In this document: positions 35,032-43,715 of the stretch, piece by piece | Layout: each line of letters starts with the position of its first letter | Numbering within the stretch: the first letter of the stretch is position 1 | Assembly (NCBI GenBank): GCA_052387675.1 | Contig: JBQTIY010000002.1 | Span: 396,043 to 460,042, forward strand | Length of the DNA stretch: 64,000 nucleotides | Direction: 5' to 3' | Source: JBQTIY01 sp052387675 | GTDB lineage: Bacteria; Planctomycetota; B15-G4 | Translations under genes and position numbers: made by a program | Notes under the pieces: generated by a model | The model's input: the letters and a program-made list of their open reading frames with translations, nothing else | What the model was told of the DNA's origin: nothing | The model's database searches: none

Positions 35032-36937
35032 GCGGCCAGAAGCCGCGAATGCTGAGTTCCACAACGTCCTCGCGGCCCCGCGGCGGAGCGACCAAGCTGA
35101 GGAAACGCCCACGCCGCACGAGCTGGCCGCCCTGCGCCGTGCACTCGACGCCGCGCAGCTCAGCCGGCAGTTCGTAACGCACGCGGCCGGGCACACCCGC
35201 AAGTTGCAGGACATCGTGGAGTTCCACGCGCTCGGGCAAGAAGGTGTAGCGGCGCACCGTGCGGCAGCCCGGCCACGAGCGGCCGTCGCGCCCGGCTAGG
35301 CCCCCGGTGAAGACGACCGTGTCGTCCTGCACGCTCTGCGTCGTTTCCACGGCCAGATGGCTGGCCAGCCAAGGCGAGGCCTCTCGCCAACTGCGCAGCA
35401 GCACGTGCCTCCAGGGATAGCCGAGCGCCTGCCACCAGCGCCCCGCCCGCCACTCCACGCCCGTGATGTAGAGCCGGAAGCGCAAATCCGAGCGGTCGGC
35501 GCGCAGCACCTCCAGCAGACGTGTCCAGCGGCCCGGTGCGCCGGCGGGGCGCAGCAGGAAGCTCGCCGGCCGCTCACGCTGAAAGCGGCGGCGCGGCACG
35601 GCCTCACGCGGTGCGCTGCGAGCGTCGCTGCGCACCACGAGCGACTGCAAGCTGCCGCCGCCCAGATCGCAGCCGAAGAGATTGCTGGAGGGCTGACGGG
35701 CGCCGCGCAGCACCGCCGTGCAGCGCGCACGTTCCACGTGCACGAGTCCCGAGACGGGCAAATTCAGCATGAGGTCGGCGCGCGGCGCCGGATGCAGCGG
35801 CACGTCCTCGATGATGCGCGCCACCCAGGCCGCATGGGCCGTCCAGAAGATGCGGCACTGGAAGTTGACGCCGCGTCCGTGGTGGCTGTCGGCGCCGCCG
35901 TCGGGGCCGATGTGCGCAATCCACTCCTCCATGACGCGCCCGGCTTCGTTTTTGTAGAGCGGCTCGCCCAGCACGGCCGCGCCGCGCCAAAGCGCGTAGG
36001 CATCAAAGGGGTGGCTGGCCACTTCGTAGTCGGATTCCCAGTACCAGGGCTTGGCCTCGTTGTGAATGACCTTGCGGGAAAGTCCGTCGCGCATGGCGAC
36101 CAGCGCGTGCAGCGCGAGGCGCAGGCGCTGACGATCGGCGTCGCCGCGCAGCGCGCCGCCCTCGGCCTGCAGCAGCTCGTGGATGTAGAGCACAAAGCCG
36201 GGCGTGCGCGAGTGATAGAAGGTGGAGGTGTCGGACAAGCCGGGGTGACTGCAATCCTTGCTGCCCAGCGGGATGTAGGGCGCGACGCCGTCGGCGGCCA
36301 GCTCGTCGAGCGCCAGCGCGCAGCCGGCCTGCGCGTCCGCAGCCCAGTCGCGCCGGCCCAGCCAGCGCGCCGCGCGCGCCACACCGGTGCCGGCCCACAG
36401 CCGCTGCGCGGGAATCGGCCGGTCGCGCGCGGCATGGCGAAGATAACCGTCCACGTGGCGCGTCACGGCATCGGCACAGCGCTGCCGCTCGCTCTCGCTG
36501 AAGGCCTGCGGCGCCTCCTCGAGCAGCGTGGCGATGCTGTCGGTGCAGGCGCCGCCATCGATCGAATTCGTGCTGGCATTGCGCGGATCCACGCGCCCCG
36601 GCAGAAAGACCGGCACGCGGCTCGCGGGGTCTTCGCCCAAGTTGTCCACGGCGCGCAGCACGGCGCGCCGGGCGCGCTCTAAGTAAGACTCCTCGCGCGT
36701 GTAGCGCCAGTTGGCCAGGTCGATGACAGCGGCATAGACATTCTTGCCGGTGTGCTCCACGCGGTGGCGCGGACAGAAGAGCACGCCATCGGGACGGACT
36801 TGGCGGGCTAGGAAATTAGAGAGCCCGCGCAGCACGCCCAGCCGCAGCACAACTTCGTCCTTGAGCTGCGAGCGGCCCTCCCCCATCGGCACGGCGCCGG
36901 GATTCGTTCCCTCCGAGGAGTCGGCCGCGGCACTCAT
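35018..36937 (-). CDS. Predicted (alpha/alpha)-toroid, polysaccharide-lyase-like protein
   Basis: The 639-residue protein lacks a signal peptide. The N-terminal 400 residues are helical with repeated aromatic and Asp/His motifs (YAAVIDLANWRYTREESYLE; DTSTFYHSRTPGFVLYIHEL; DSHHGRGVNFQCRIFWTAHA), which suggests an alpha/alpha toroid as in heparinase-type or alginate lyases. The C-terminal 200 residues are beta-rich. I do not recognise a specific family. Its place among glycosyltransferases suggests turnover or modification of the polymer. It starts at ATG 36937, which overlaps the next upstream glycosyltransferase stop (ATGA). Confidence 0.55.
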   Translation of the reverse strand: MSAAADSSEGTNPGAVPMGEGRSQLKDEVVLRLGVLRGLSNFLARQVRPDGVLFCPRHRVEHTGKNVYAAVIDLANWRYTREESYLERARRAVLRAVDNLGEDPASRVPVFLPGRVDPRNASTNSIDGGACTDSIATLLEEAPQAFSESERQRCADAVTRHVDGYLRHAARDRPIPAQRLWAGTGVARAARWLGRRDWAADAQAGCALALDELAADGVAPYIPLGSKDCSHPGLSDTSTFYHSRTPGFVLYIHELLQAEGGALRGDADRQRLRLALHALVAMRDGLSRKVIHNEAKPWYWESDYEVASHPFDAYALWRGAAVLGEPLYKNEAGRVMEEWIAHIGPDGGADSHHGRGVNFQCRIFWTAHAAWVARIIEDVPLHPAPRADLMLNLPVSGLVHVERARCTAVLRGARQPSSNLFGCDLGGGSLQSLVVRSDARSAPREAVPRRRFQRERPASFLLRPAGAPGRWTRLLEVLRADRSDLRFRLYITGVEWRAGRWWQALGYPWRHVLLRSWREASPWLASHLAVETTQSVQDDTVVFTGGLAGRDGRSWPGCRTVRRYTFLPERVELHDVLQLAGVPGRVRYELPAELRGVECTAQGGQLVRRGRFLSLVAPPRGREDVVELSIRGFWPLTTK

Positions 36938-37977
36938 CGCACGGGCTCCATCTCCGCCACGAGGCGCGGGATGAGCCGGCCCAGATCGTGCTTGTCGAGG
37001 ACGAGCTGGCGCAGCCCGCGGCCTTCGGCCTCCGCTTGGGCCGGCGTGCGGCCGAGCAAGCGGCGCAGCCCGGCCTCGAGGTCAGCCACATCCCCGCGGC
37101 GAAACATGTACTCGCGCGCGCGCTCAGGGCCCAGCAGCGGGGCAAAGGACTCATTGCAGGTGAGCGGCAGCGTGCCGCAGGCCATGGCCTCGAGCACCAC
37201 CTTGTCGATACTGCCGGTGCGGCTGGCATTGACCATGACGCGCGCGCGGCCCATCACGGCCGGCATGTCCGGCCAGGGCACCGCACCGAGGAAGCCCACC
37301 GAGCGCCCGAGCCGCTCCTCGGCCGTGCGCTGCAGCGTCTCGCGAAAGGGCACATCCGCCGGCAGCAGGATGTCGCCGGCGAGTTCGGCGCGCAGCCGCG
37401 GCGTGAAGTGCTGCAGCGCGGCCAGCAGTTCATCCTGGCCCTTGCTCGGCGCGAGCCGCCCCACCGAGAGGACGTCCACTGTGCGCGGCGTGCCGGGCGG
37501 CTGAAAGCGTGAGCAGTCGATGCCGTGCCCGGTGACCACGAGCTTGCTGCGGCTCGAAGCCATGCGGAAGGACTCCTCGCTGGCGGAGAAGACTTTGCGG
37601 CAGAGCGGCACGGCCAGGCGCAGATTGCGGTCCACGGCCTTGTGCGTGTACCAGAGGTAGAGCGGCACGCGGCGCGGCACGAGCAACGGCGCCGCGTAGA
37701 GCAGCAGCCGCGGCACCATGTGCACGAGCACGGCGTCCGGTGAGCGCAGTGTGAGCAAACTGGTGCAGAGCCGGCGCAGCATGGTGGCGTTGCCGCCGCC
37801 CGCTTCCTTGCCCAGCGACACGACAGCCACATTCGGCGGCAGGCTGTGCTCGCCGACGCGCTGAGCCACGACGGTGAGCCGATCCACGGATCCGGCGAAG
37901 GCGGCGCACCAGCCGTGGAAGAAACCCAGCACCGCGTCGCGGCGGTCGAGGACCTGCGTCAGGACGACGAGATGCAT
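36934..37977 (-). CDS. GT4 family glycosyltransferase
   Basis: The 347-residue protein begins MHLVVLTQVLDRRDAVLGFF. It has VLVHMVPRLLLYAAPLL on the acceptor side, VLSVGRLAPSKGQDELLAAL at the start of the donor domain, and GSIDKVVLEAMACGTLPLTC as the donor-binding E-x(7)-E-like motif. Its start lies 19 bases inside the end of the preceding glycosyltransferase gene (37959-37977), so translation is likely coupled. The sugar specificity is unknown. Confidence 0.88.
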   Translation of the reverse strand: MHLVVLTQVLDRRDAVLGFFHGWCAAFAGSVDRLTVVAQRVGEHSLPPNVAVVSLGKEAGGGNATMLRRLCTSLLTLRSPDAVLVHMVPRLLLYAAPLLVPRRVPLYLWYTHKAVDRNLRLAVPLCRKVFSASEESFRMASSRSKLVVTGHGIDCSRFQPPGTPRTVDVLSVGRLAPSKGQDELLAALQHFTPRLRAELAGDILLPADVPFRETLQRTAEERLGRSVGFLGAVPWPDMPAVMGRARVMVNASRTGSIDKVVLEAMACGTLPLTCNESFAPLLGPERAREYMFRRGDVADLEAGLRRLLGRTPAQAEAEGRGLRQLVLDKHDLGRLIPRLVAEMEPVR

Positions 37978-39185
37978 GGCGGAGGAGTCTGCGCTCCCGG
38001 CGCCGGGCTTGCCACTCTCGAGTCGGTCTGCGAGGCGCGCTGCTGGCAGACCGCGGCATAGAGCTGGGCGAGCCGCTCGGCGACCGCCTCGGCACTGTGC
38101 CGGCTCAGGTCGGTGGCGGCGGCGGCTCGTGCGCAGGCCGCGCGCAGCGCGGTGTTCTCGCAGAGCTGCGTGAGCGCCGCAGTGAGCGCAGGGACATCGC
38201 CGGCCGGTACGAGCAGACCCTGCCGGCCGTGCTCAACGAGGTCGGGCACACCGCCCACTCGGCTCGCCACGACGGGCAGTCCCGCGGCAAGCGCCTCGGC
38301 CAGCACCTGCGGCAGTCCCTCGCGGCGCGAAGGCAGCACCAGGATATCGAGGGCGCCGTAGACGGCCCCCAGATCCCGGCGCGACGGCAGCCAGCTCGCG
38401 CCAGGCTGCTGCTGGATCGCCTCGCGCAGGCCCGGCGCCGCCGAGCCGTCGCCGACGACGAGCAGGCGCGCGCGCGGCTCGCGGCGGCTCAGCGCCGCGA
38501 AGGCCTGGAGCAAGAGGTCCACACCCTTGACGGGTTCCAGGCGCCCCACACAGCCCAGCAGCAGGTGCTCGCCGCGCAGGCCCAGGCTGGCGCGCAGCTC
38601 GGCTCCGGCGTCGCGATCGGCACGCGTGCGCTGCGCGTCGAAGCCCGGCGGAATGACGGCGTACTGTGCGGCGCGGCCGACCTGGTGTTCGTGCAGCAAC
38701 TCGTCGCGCACATGCTCCGAGACGGCGATGAGCGCATCGCTGCGCCGCGCCAGCGCCCGCTCCGCACGGCGAAAGGCCGCGCTGACCAGCGGGCTGAAAT
38801 AACCGCTGAGCACGTGCCCATGAAAGGTGTGCACCAGCGCGGGGCCCTGCGGTCCGCGCGAGGCGGCCAGGCGCCCGAGCAGCCCGGCCTTGGCCGTGTG
38901 CGTGTGCAGCACGGCCGGAGTGCGGGCGGCGAGCAGTGCCCGCAGTTGAGCCAGAAGCCGCAGGTCGCTCCAGGGCCGGATCGCGCGGCCGAGTTCGGGC
39001 AGCACGAGGACTTCGACTCCACTCGCGCGCGCCTCCTCGAGGAGTTCGCCTTCGGTCGGCCCGGTTCGGCCGGTGACCAAGAGCGTGGAGTAGCCGCGCG
39101 CGCGCAGCGGCGCCTCGATGCGCAGCACGTGGCGAGCGGGCCCGCCGACATTGAGACGCGCGATAAGCCGCAGGATCTCAGGCAT
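37959..39185 (-). CDS. GT4 family glycosyltransferase
   Basis: This 408-residue GT-B enzyme shows RLIARLNVGGPARHVLRI (donor-domain glycine-rich start), VLHTHTAKAGLLGRLAAS and HTFHGHVLSGYFSP, all typical of WcfI/EpsD-like GT4 enzymes. GCVGRLEPVKGVDLLLQAF and SRREGLPQVLAEALAAGLPV form the donor site. The start is ATG 39185 (MPEILRLIARL), eight bases inside the end of the epimerase gene; ATG 39197 is the alternative. It is coupled at both ends to cluster genes. Confidence 0.92.
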   Translation of the reverse strand: MPEILRLIARLNVGGPARHVLRIEAPLRARGYSTLLVTGRTGPTEGELLEEARASGVEVLVLPELGRAIRPWSDLRLLAQLRALLAARTPAVLHTHTAKAGLLGRLAASRGPQGPALVHTFHGHVLSGYFSPLVSAAFRRAERALARRSDALIAVSEHVRDELLHEHQVGRAAQYAVIPPGFDAQRTRADRDAGAELRASLGLRGEHLLLGCVGRLEPVKGVDLLLQAFAALSRREPRARLLVVGDGSAAPGLREAIQQQPGASWLPSRRDLGAVYGALDILVLPSRREGLPQVLAEALAAGLPVVASRVGGVPDLVEHGRQGLLVPAGDVPALTAALTQLCENTALRAACARAAAATDLSRHSAEAVAERLAQLYAAVCQQRASQTDSRVASPAPGAQTPPPCISSS

Positions 39186-40071
39186 GCGCGAGCACATCGC
39201 GCAGGATGTACGCCAGCGGGCGCGTGGGCCGGAAAGCGATGCGCCGACGCAGCGCCGTGAGATCAGCCGAGCGCCGCGGCCGATCCTCGCGCAGCGGCGG
39301 GCTCGTGACTTGGCAGAGGCCGGCCGTGCTGCCCGTGAGCTGCAGGATGGCTTGCGCGAGGGCCTGCACGCTCACCCGTTCCTCGCCGCCGATCTCGAGC
39401 ACTTCCCCGCCCGGCGGCGCCGGCGCCGCAGCCAACAGGGCCAGCACGGCGTCGACGAGATCGTCCACATGGAGCAGCGAACGTTCCTGGCGGCCATCGC
39501 CGTGTACCGGCAAGGCTTCGCCGCGACGAGCCGCCGCGATGAGAGCCGGCAGGACCATGCCGCGCTCCCCTTCCTGCCCGGGGCCGACCACGTTGAACGG
39601 GCGCAAGATCGTCACCGGGATCGCGTGGGCCGCAGCCAGCACTTCGGCTTCGGCGGCGAGCTTGGCCGCGGCATACGTGGCCCGCGGCCCCTGCCGCGGC
39701 GGATCGGTGACTTCAGAGGAGGAGAAGAAGATCAGCGGACAGCCGGCGGCGCGCGCTCGTGCGAGCACCGCCCGCGTGCCATCACGAATGACGGCCGTCG
39801 TGCGCTCCGGTTGCGCGGTGACCACATCCACGCCCACCACGGAGGCGAGATGGACCACGAGATCCACTCCGTCAAAGGCGCGACCGAGCAGCGCGGCATC
39901 GCGCACATCGCCGACGAGCAGTGTCGCGGGTCGAGCGCGGCCGCGCGCCGCCGGTGAGGAGAGATCGTCGAGCGCCACAACGTCGGTGCCGCTTGTGCTG
40001 AGGCGCGCCACGAGCCGCGAGCCGAGAAAGCCCGCTCCTCCAGTCACGAGCACGCGCTGATAGCGATGCAT
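39178..40071 (-). CDS. NAD(P)-dependent sugar epimerase/dehydratase
   Basis: The 297-residue extended short-chain dehydrogenase has the Rossmann motif VTGGAGFLGSRLV, LVVHLASVVGVDV, the catalytic Y-x-x-x-K in TYAAAKLAAEAEV (with FSSSEV upstream as the S/T), and ILRPFNVVGPGQEG. It probably makes or interconverts a nucleotide sugar for the cluster; the exact reaction is open. It starts at ATG 40071 and is the first gene of the minus-strand run down to 36934. A strong hairpin lies just upstream. Confidence 0.9.
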   Translation of the reverse strand: MHRYQRVLVTGGAGFLGSRLVARLSTSGTDVVALDDLSSPAARGRARPATLLVGDVRDAALLGRAFDGVDLVVHLASVVGVDVVTAQPERTTAVIRDGTRAVLARARAAGCPLIFFSSSEVTDPPRQGPRATYAAAKLAAEAEVLAAAHAIPVTILRPFNVVGPGQEGERGMVLPALIAAARRGEALPVHGDGRQERSLLHVDDLVDAVLALLAAAPAPPGGEVLEIGGEERVSVQALAQAILQLTGSTAGLCQVTSPPLREDRPRRSADLTALRRRIAFRPTRPLAYILRDVLAHA

Positions 40072-40087
40072 GCGTCTTAAGACGACC

Positions 40088-40127
40088 GCGCCCCGACCGG
40101 GCCGCCGTGCGGCGCCGATCGGGGCGC
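40088..40127 (-). terminator. Long hairpin between the HU gene and the epimerase gene
   Basis: A perfect 9-bp stem GCGCCCCGA/TCGGGGCGC encloses a second stem GCCGC/GCGGC. It lies 25 bases downstream of the HU stop on the minus strand and 16 bases before the epimerase start. There is no U-tract, only GGTCGTCTTAAG. It may terminate HU transcription or act as an attenuator before the polysaccharide genes. Confidence 0.5.
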
Positions 40128-40152
40128 AGTCTTGGTCACGGCCCGAGAGGGC

Positions 40153-40479
40153 TCAGACCATCGACTTCAGGGCCTTGAGCGGCTGGGCCTTGACGACCTT
40201 GCGCGCCGGCTTGGCCTTGAACATCATCTCCTGGCCGGTGAAGGGGTTGACGCCCATGCGCGCCTTCGTGGCGGGCTTCTTCACGACCTTGACCTTGATC
40301 AGGCCCGGGATGGTGAAGAGTCCGGGACCCTTGTTGAGGTCCTTCTTGATCAGGCCGGCCATGGTGTCGAACACCGAGGCGACCTGCTTGCGGGAGAGAC
40401 CGGTCTTCTCGGACACGGCCTTGAAGACCTCGGACTTGGTCCGGGGCTTATTGGCGTTACTGCTCGTGGCATTGCTCAT
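40153..40479 (-). CDS. Basic HU-family DNA-binding protein
   Basis: This 108-residue Lys/Arg-rich protein belongs to the HU superfamily. It contains SEVFKAVSEKTGLSRKQVAS in the helical part, GLFTIPGLIKVKVVKKPATK in the beta-arms, and GVNPFTGQEMMFKAKPARKV as the DNA-contacting tip and end. I recall near-identical proteins in Planctomycetota and Verrucomicrobiota, which supports the phylum guess. It starts at ATG 40479, with AAGGA upstream. It is a monocistronic gene between tRNA-Leu and the hairpin at 40088-40127. Role: chromosome architecture. Confidence 0.93.
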   Translation of the reverse strand: MSNATSSNANKPRTKSEVFKAVSEKTGLSRKQVASVFDTMAGLIKKDLNKGPGLFTIPGLIKVKVVKKPATKARMGVNPFTGQEMMFKAKPARKVVKAQPLKALKSMV

Positions 40480-40701
40480 GTGTCTTCTGTCTTCCTTAGG
40501 GGATGGCGTAGCTCAGGATCCACAGCGGATCGAGCGCGACACTACCGAGGGCGAAGCCGGATCCCAAACGAAATTGCCTAGGAAAGTAGGCCGTTTCGAG
40601 CGAGGCGGCTTCTCACCCGGCGTGCCTCGCCCCGCGCCCGGCCCTTGGCCAGGGCCTAAAACCGCCAGGTCAGCCGTCGGTGACCGCGCTCATCAAGCAA
40701 G

Positions 40702-40786
40702 TGGGGGCGCCGGGAGTCGAACCCGGAACAGCCTTGCGGCCGAGGGATTTTAAGTCCCCTGCGTATGCCAGTTCCGCCACGCCCCC
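40702..40786 (-). tRNA. tRNA-Leu (TAA anticodon)
   Basis: This class II tRNA reads on the minus strand from 40786. The acceptor is GGGGGCG/CGCCCCC, the anticodon loop CTTAAAA gives TAA, the long variable arm includes CTCGGCCGCAAGGCTG, and the T-loop is GGTTCGACTCC. The discriminator is A and CCA is not encoded (CTT follows). It lies 16 bases after the fadD-like gene. Confidence 0.97.
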
Positions 40787-40802
40787 ATAGCTGCAAGTGC
40801 TT

Positions 40803-42515
40803 TCAAGATTGGGATTTCCGTTGCTCGAGTTCTTCTTGGAGCAACTGCCGGCGCAGGACTTTCAGCACGCTGCTGCGGGGCAGGCTGGAGCGCAGGACCA
40901 GCGCTCGCGGCGACTTGTACGCCGCCAGATGCTCGCGGCAATGGGCGATGAGTTGCTCGGGCGTCGCGGTGGCCCCGGGCTTCAGCACCACGAAGGATTT
41001 GACCGTCTCCCCCAGGCGCTCGTCCGGCACGCCAATCGTGGCCGACTCCTGCACGGCGGGGTGCGCGGCCAGCACACGATCCACCTCGTCGGGGTAGACG
41101 TTGTAGCCCCCGGTGAGGATGAGTTCCTTCTTGCGCCCCACGATGCGGAAGTAGCCGTCCTCATCGCGCACGGCCAAGTCGCCGGTCACGAGCCAGCCAT
41201 CGCGCAGCGCCGCGGCCGTCTCGGCCGGCGCTTGCCAGTAGCCCTGCATGACCTGCGGGCCGCGCAGCAGCAGCTCGCCTTCGCTGCCCACCGGCACATC
41301 GCTCACGCCATCCGACAGGCTCACGATGCGCGCTTCCGTGTCGGAGACAGGCACGCCGATACTGCCGAGCTTGCGCTGGCCCCGCAGCGGATTCACATGC
41401 GTCACCGGTGACGTCTCGGTGAGCCCGTAGCCTTCGAAGATGCGGCCGCCGGTGAGTTGTTCGAAGCGCTCGAGCACCGGCAGCGCCAGCGGCGCGCTGC
41501 CGGAGAAGCAGCCCTTCACGCTGCGCAGGTCCATCTGCTCCACGCCGGGATGCGTGTTGATGGCGTGGAACATGGCGGGCACGAGCGCGAGCACGCTGAC
41601 GCGCTGCTTGGCGATCGCGTTCACGATCGCGGCGGTGTCGCGCGGATCGGGCAGCACCACGATGTGCGAGGCCGTCCACACCGGATGGTTCATGCAGACC
41701 GTCATGCCGAAGACATGGAAGTAGGGCAGCGCGGCGAGGAAGCACTCACGGCCGTGCGTCAGCGTGCCCAGCCAGGCATCGAGCTGCTGCACATTGCACG
41801 ACAAATTCCTGTGGCTCAGCAGCGCGCCGCGGCTGCGGCCGGTGGTGCCGCCGGTGTACTGCACCACCGCCAAGTCATCGAGCGCGGGCCCCTCCGTGCT
41901 GCCCGCGGCCGGCAGCGGGCGCGGCGCGCTCGCGGCCAGAGCCGCCCGGAAGACCGTCGTGCCCGTGATGCCCGAGAGGTCGGCCACGCGCGGCGACTTG
42001 GCGCGGGCCAGCTTGCGCCGAGCCAGCCAACGCAGCGGCCAGGGCAGGTACTCCGGGATGGAAGCCACCAGCCAGTGCCGCACCGGCAGCTTCTTGCGCA
42101 ACTTGGGGATGCGCTCACCGGCCCAGACGAAATCGGCCACGACCGCCACCGTGCAGCCGGCATCGGTCCACTGGTGCTCGATCTCGTCGTCGGTGTAGAG
42201 CGGGTTGGTCATGACCACCTGCCCGCCCAGCGCCAGCGCGGCGTAGTAAGCAATCACAAGTTGCGGGAGATTCGGCATGTGGATGGCCACGCGCGTGCCG
42301 CGCCCAACACCGCGCTGGGCAAGCGCTCCGGCACAGCGCTGCACTTCGTCCGCGAGCTGCGCGTAGCTCAGCGTTGTGCTGAAGAAGCTCAAAGCCGGAG
42401 CGCGCGGATGCTCGGCCGCGCTGCGCGCGAGCGCCTGCGGCAGCGTCAGCGGCAGGTAGTCGATGTGCGCCGGCACTCCGGGGTCGTAGTGCCGGTGCCA
42501 GACCTGCTCCGCCAC
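40803..42515 (-). CDS. fadD: Long-chain acyl-CoA synthetase
   Basis: The 570-residue AMP-forming ligase activates fatty acids with ATP and CoA. Motifs are VVQYTGGTTGRSRGALLSH (P-loop), YGLTETSPVTHVN, GWLVTGDLAVRDEDGYFRIV and the C-terminal KELILTGGYNVYPDEVD. KSPRALVLRSSLPRSSVLKV ends the protein, with the catalytic Lys region. The start is GTG 42515, 22 bases after the thiolase stop; GTG 42545 would overlap it. Repeats of TGAGCGAGCCG flank the start. With the thiolase and the FadN-like enzyme it forms a beta-oxidation operon. Confidence 0.92.
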   Translation of the reverse strand: MAEQVWHRHYDPGVPAHIDYLPLTLPQALARSAAEHPRAPALSFFSTTLSYAQLADEVQRCAGALAQRGVGRGTRVAIHMPNLPQLVIAYYAALALGGQVVMTNPLYTDDEIEHQWTDAGCTVAVVADFVWAGERIPKLRKKLPVRHWLVASIPEYLPWPLRWLARRKLARAKSPRVADLSGITGTTVFRAALAASAPRPLPAAGSTEGPALDDLAVVQYTGGTTGRSRGALLSHRNLSCNVQQLDAWLGTLTHGRECFLAALPYFHVFGMTVCMNHPVWTASHIVVLPDPRDTAAIVNAIAKQRVSVLALVPAMFHAINTHPGVEQMDLRSVKGCFSGSAPLALPVLERFEQLTGGRIFEGYGLTETSPVTHVNPLRGQRKLGSIGVPVSDTEARIVSLSDGVSDVPVGSEGELLLRGPQVMQGYWQAPAETAAALRDGWLVTGDLAVRDEDGYFRIVGRKKELILTGGYNVYPDEVDRVLAAHPAVQESATIGVPDERLGETVKSFVVLKPGATATPEQLIAHCREHLAAYKSPRALVLRSSLPRSSVLKVLRRQLLQEELEQRKSQS

Positions 42516-42537
42516 GGCTCGCTCAGCCCCGGCTCGC

Positions 42538-43704
<1,167 letters not shown>

Positions 43705-43715
43705 GCTGCTCACCT

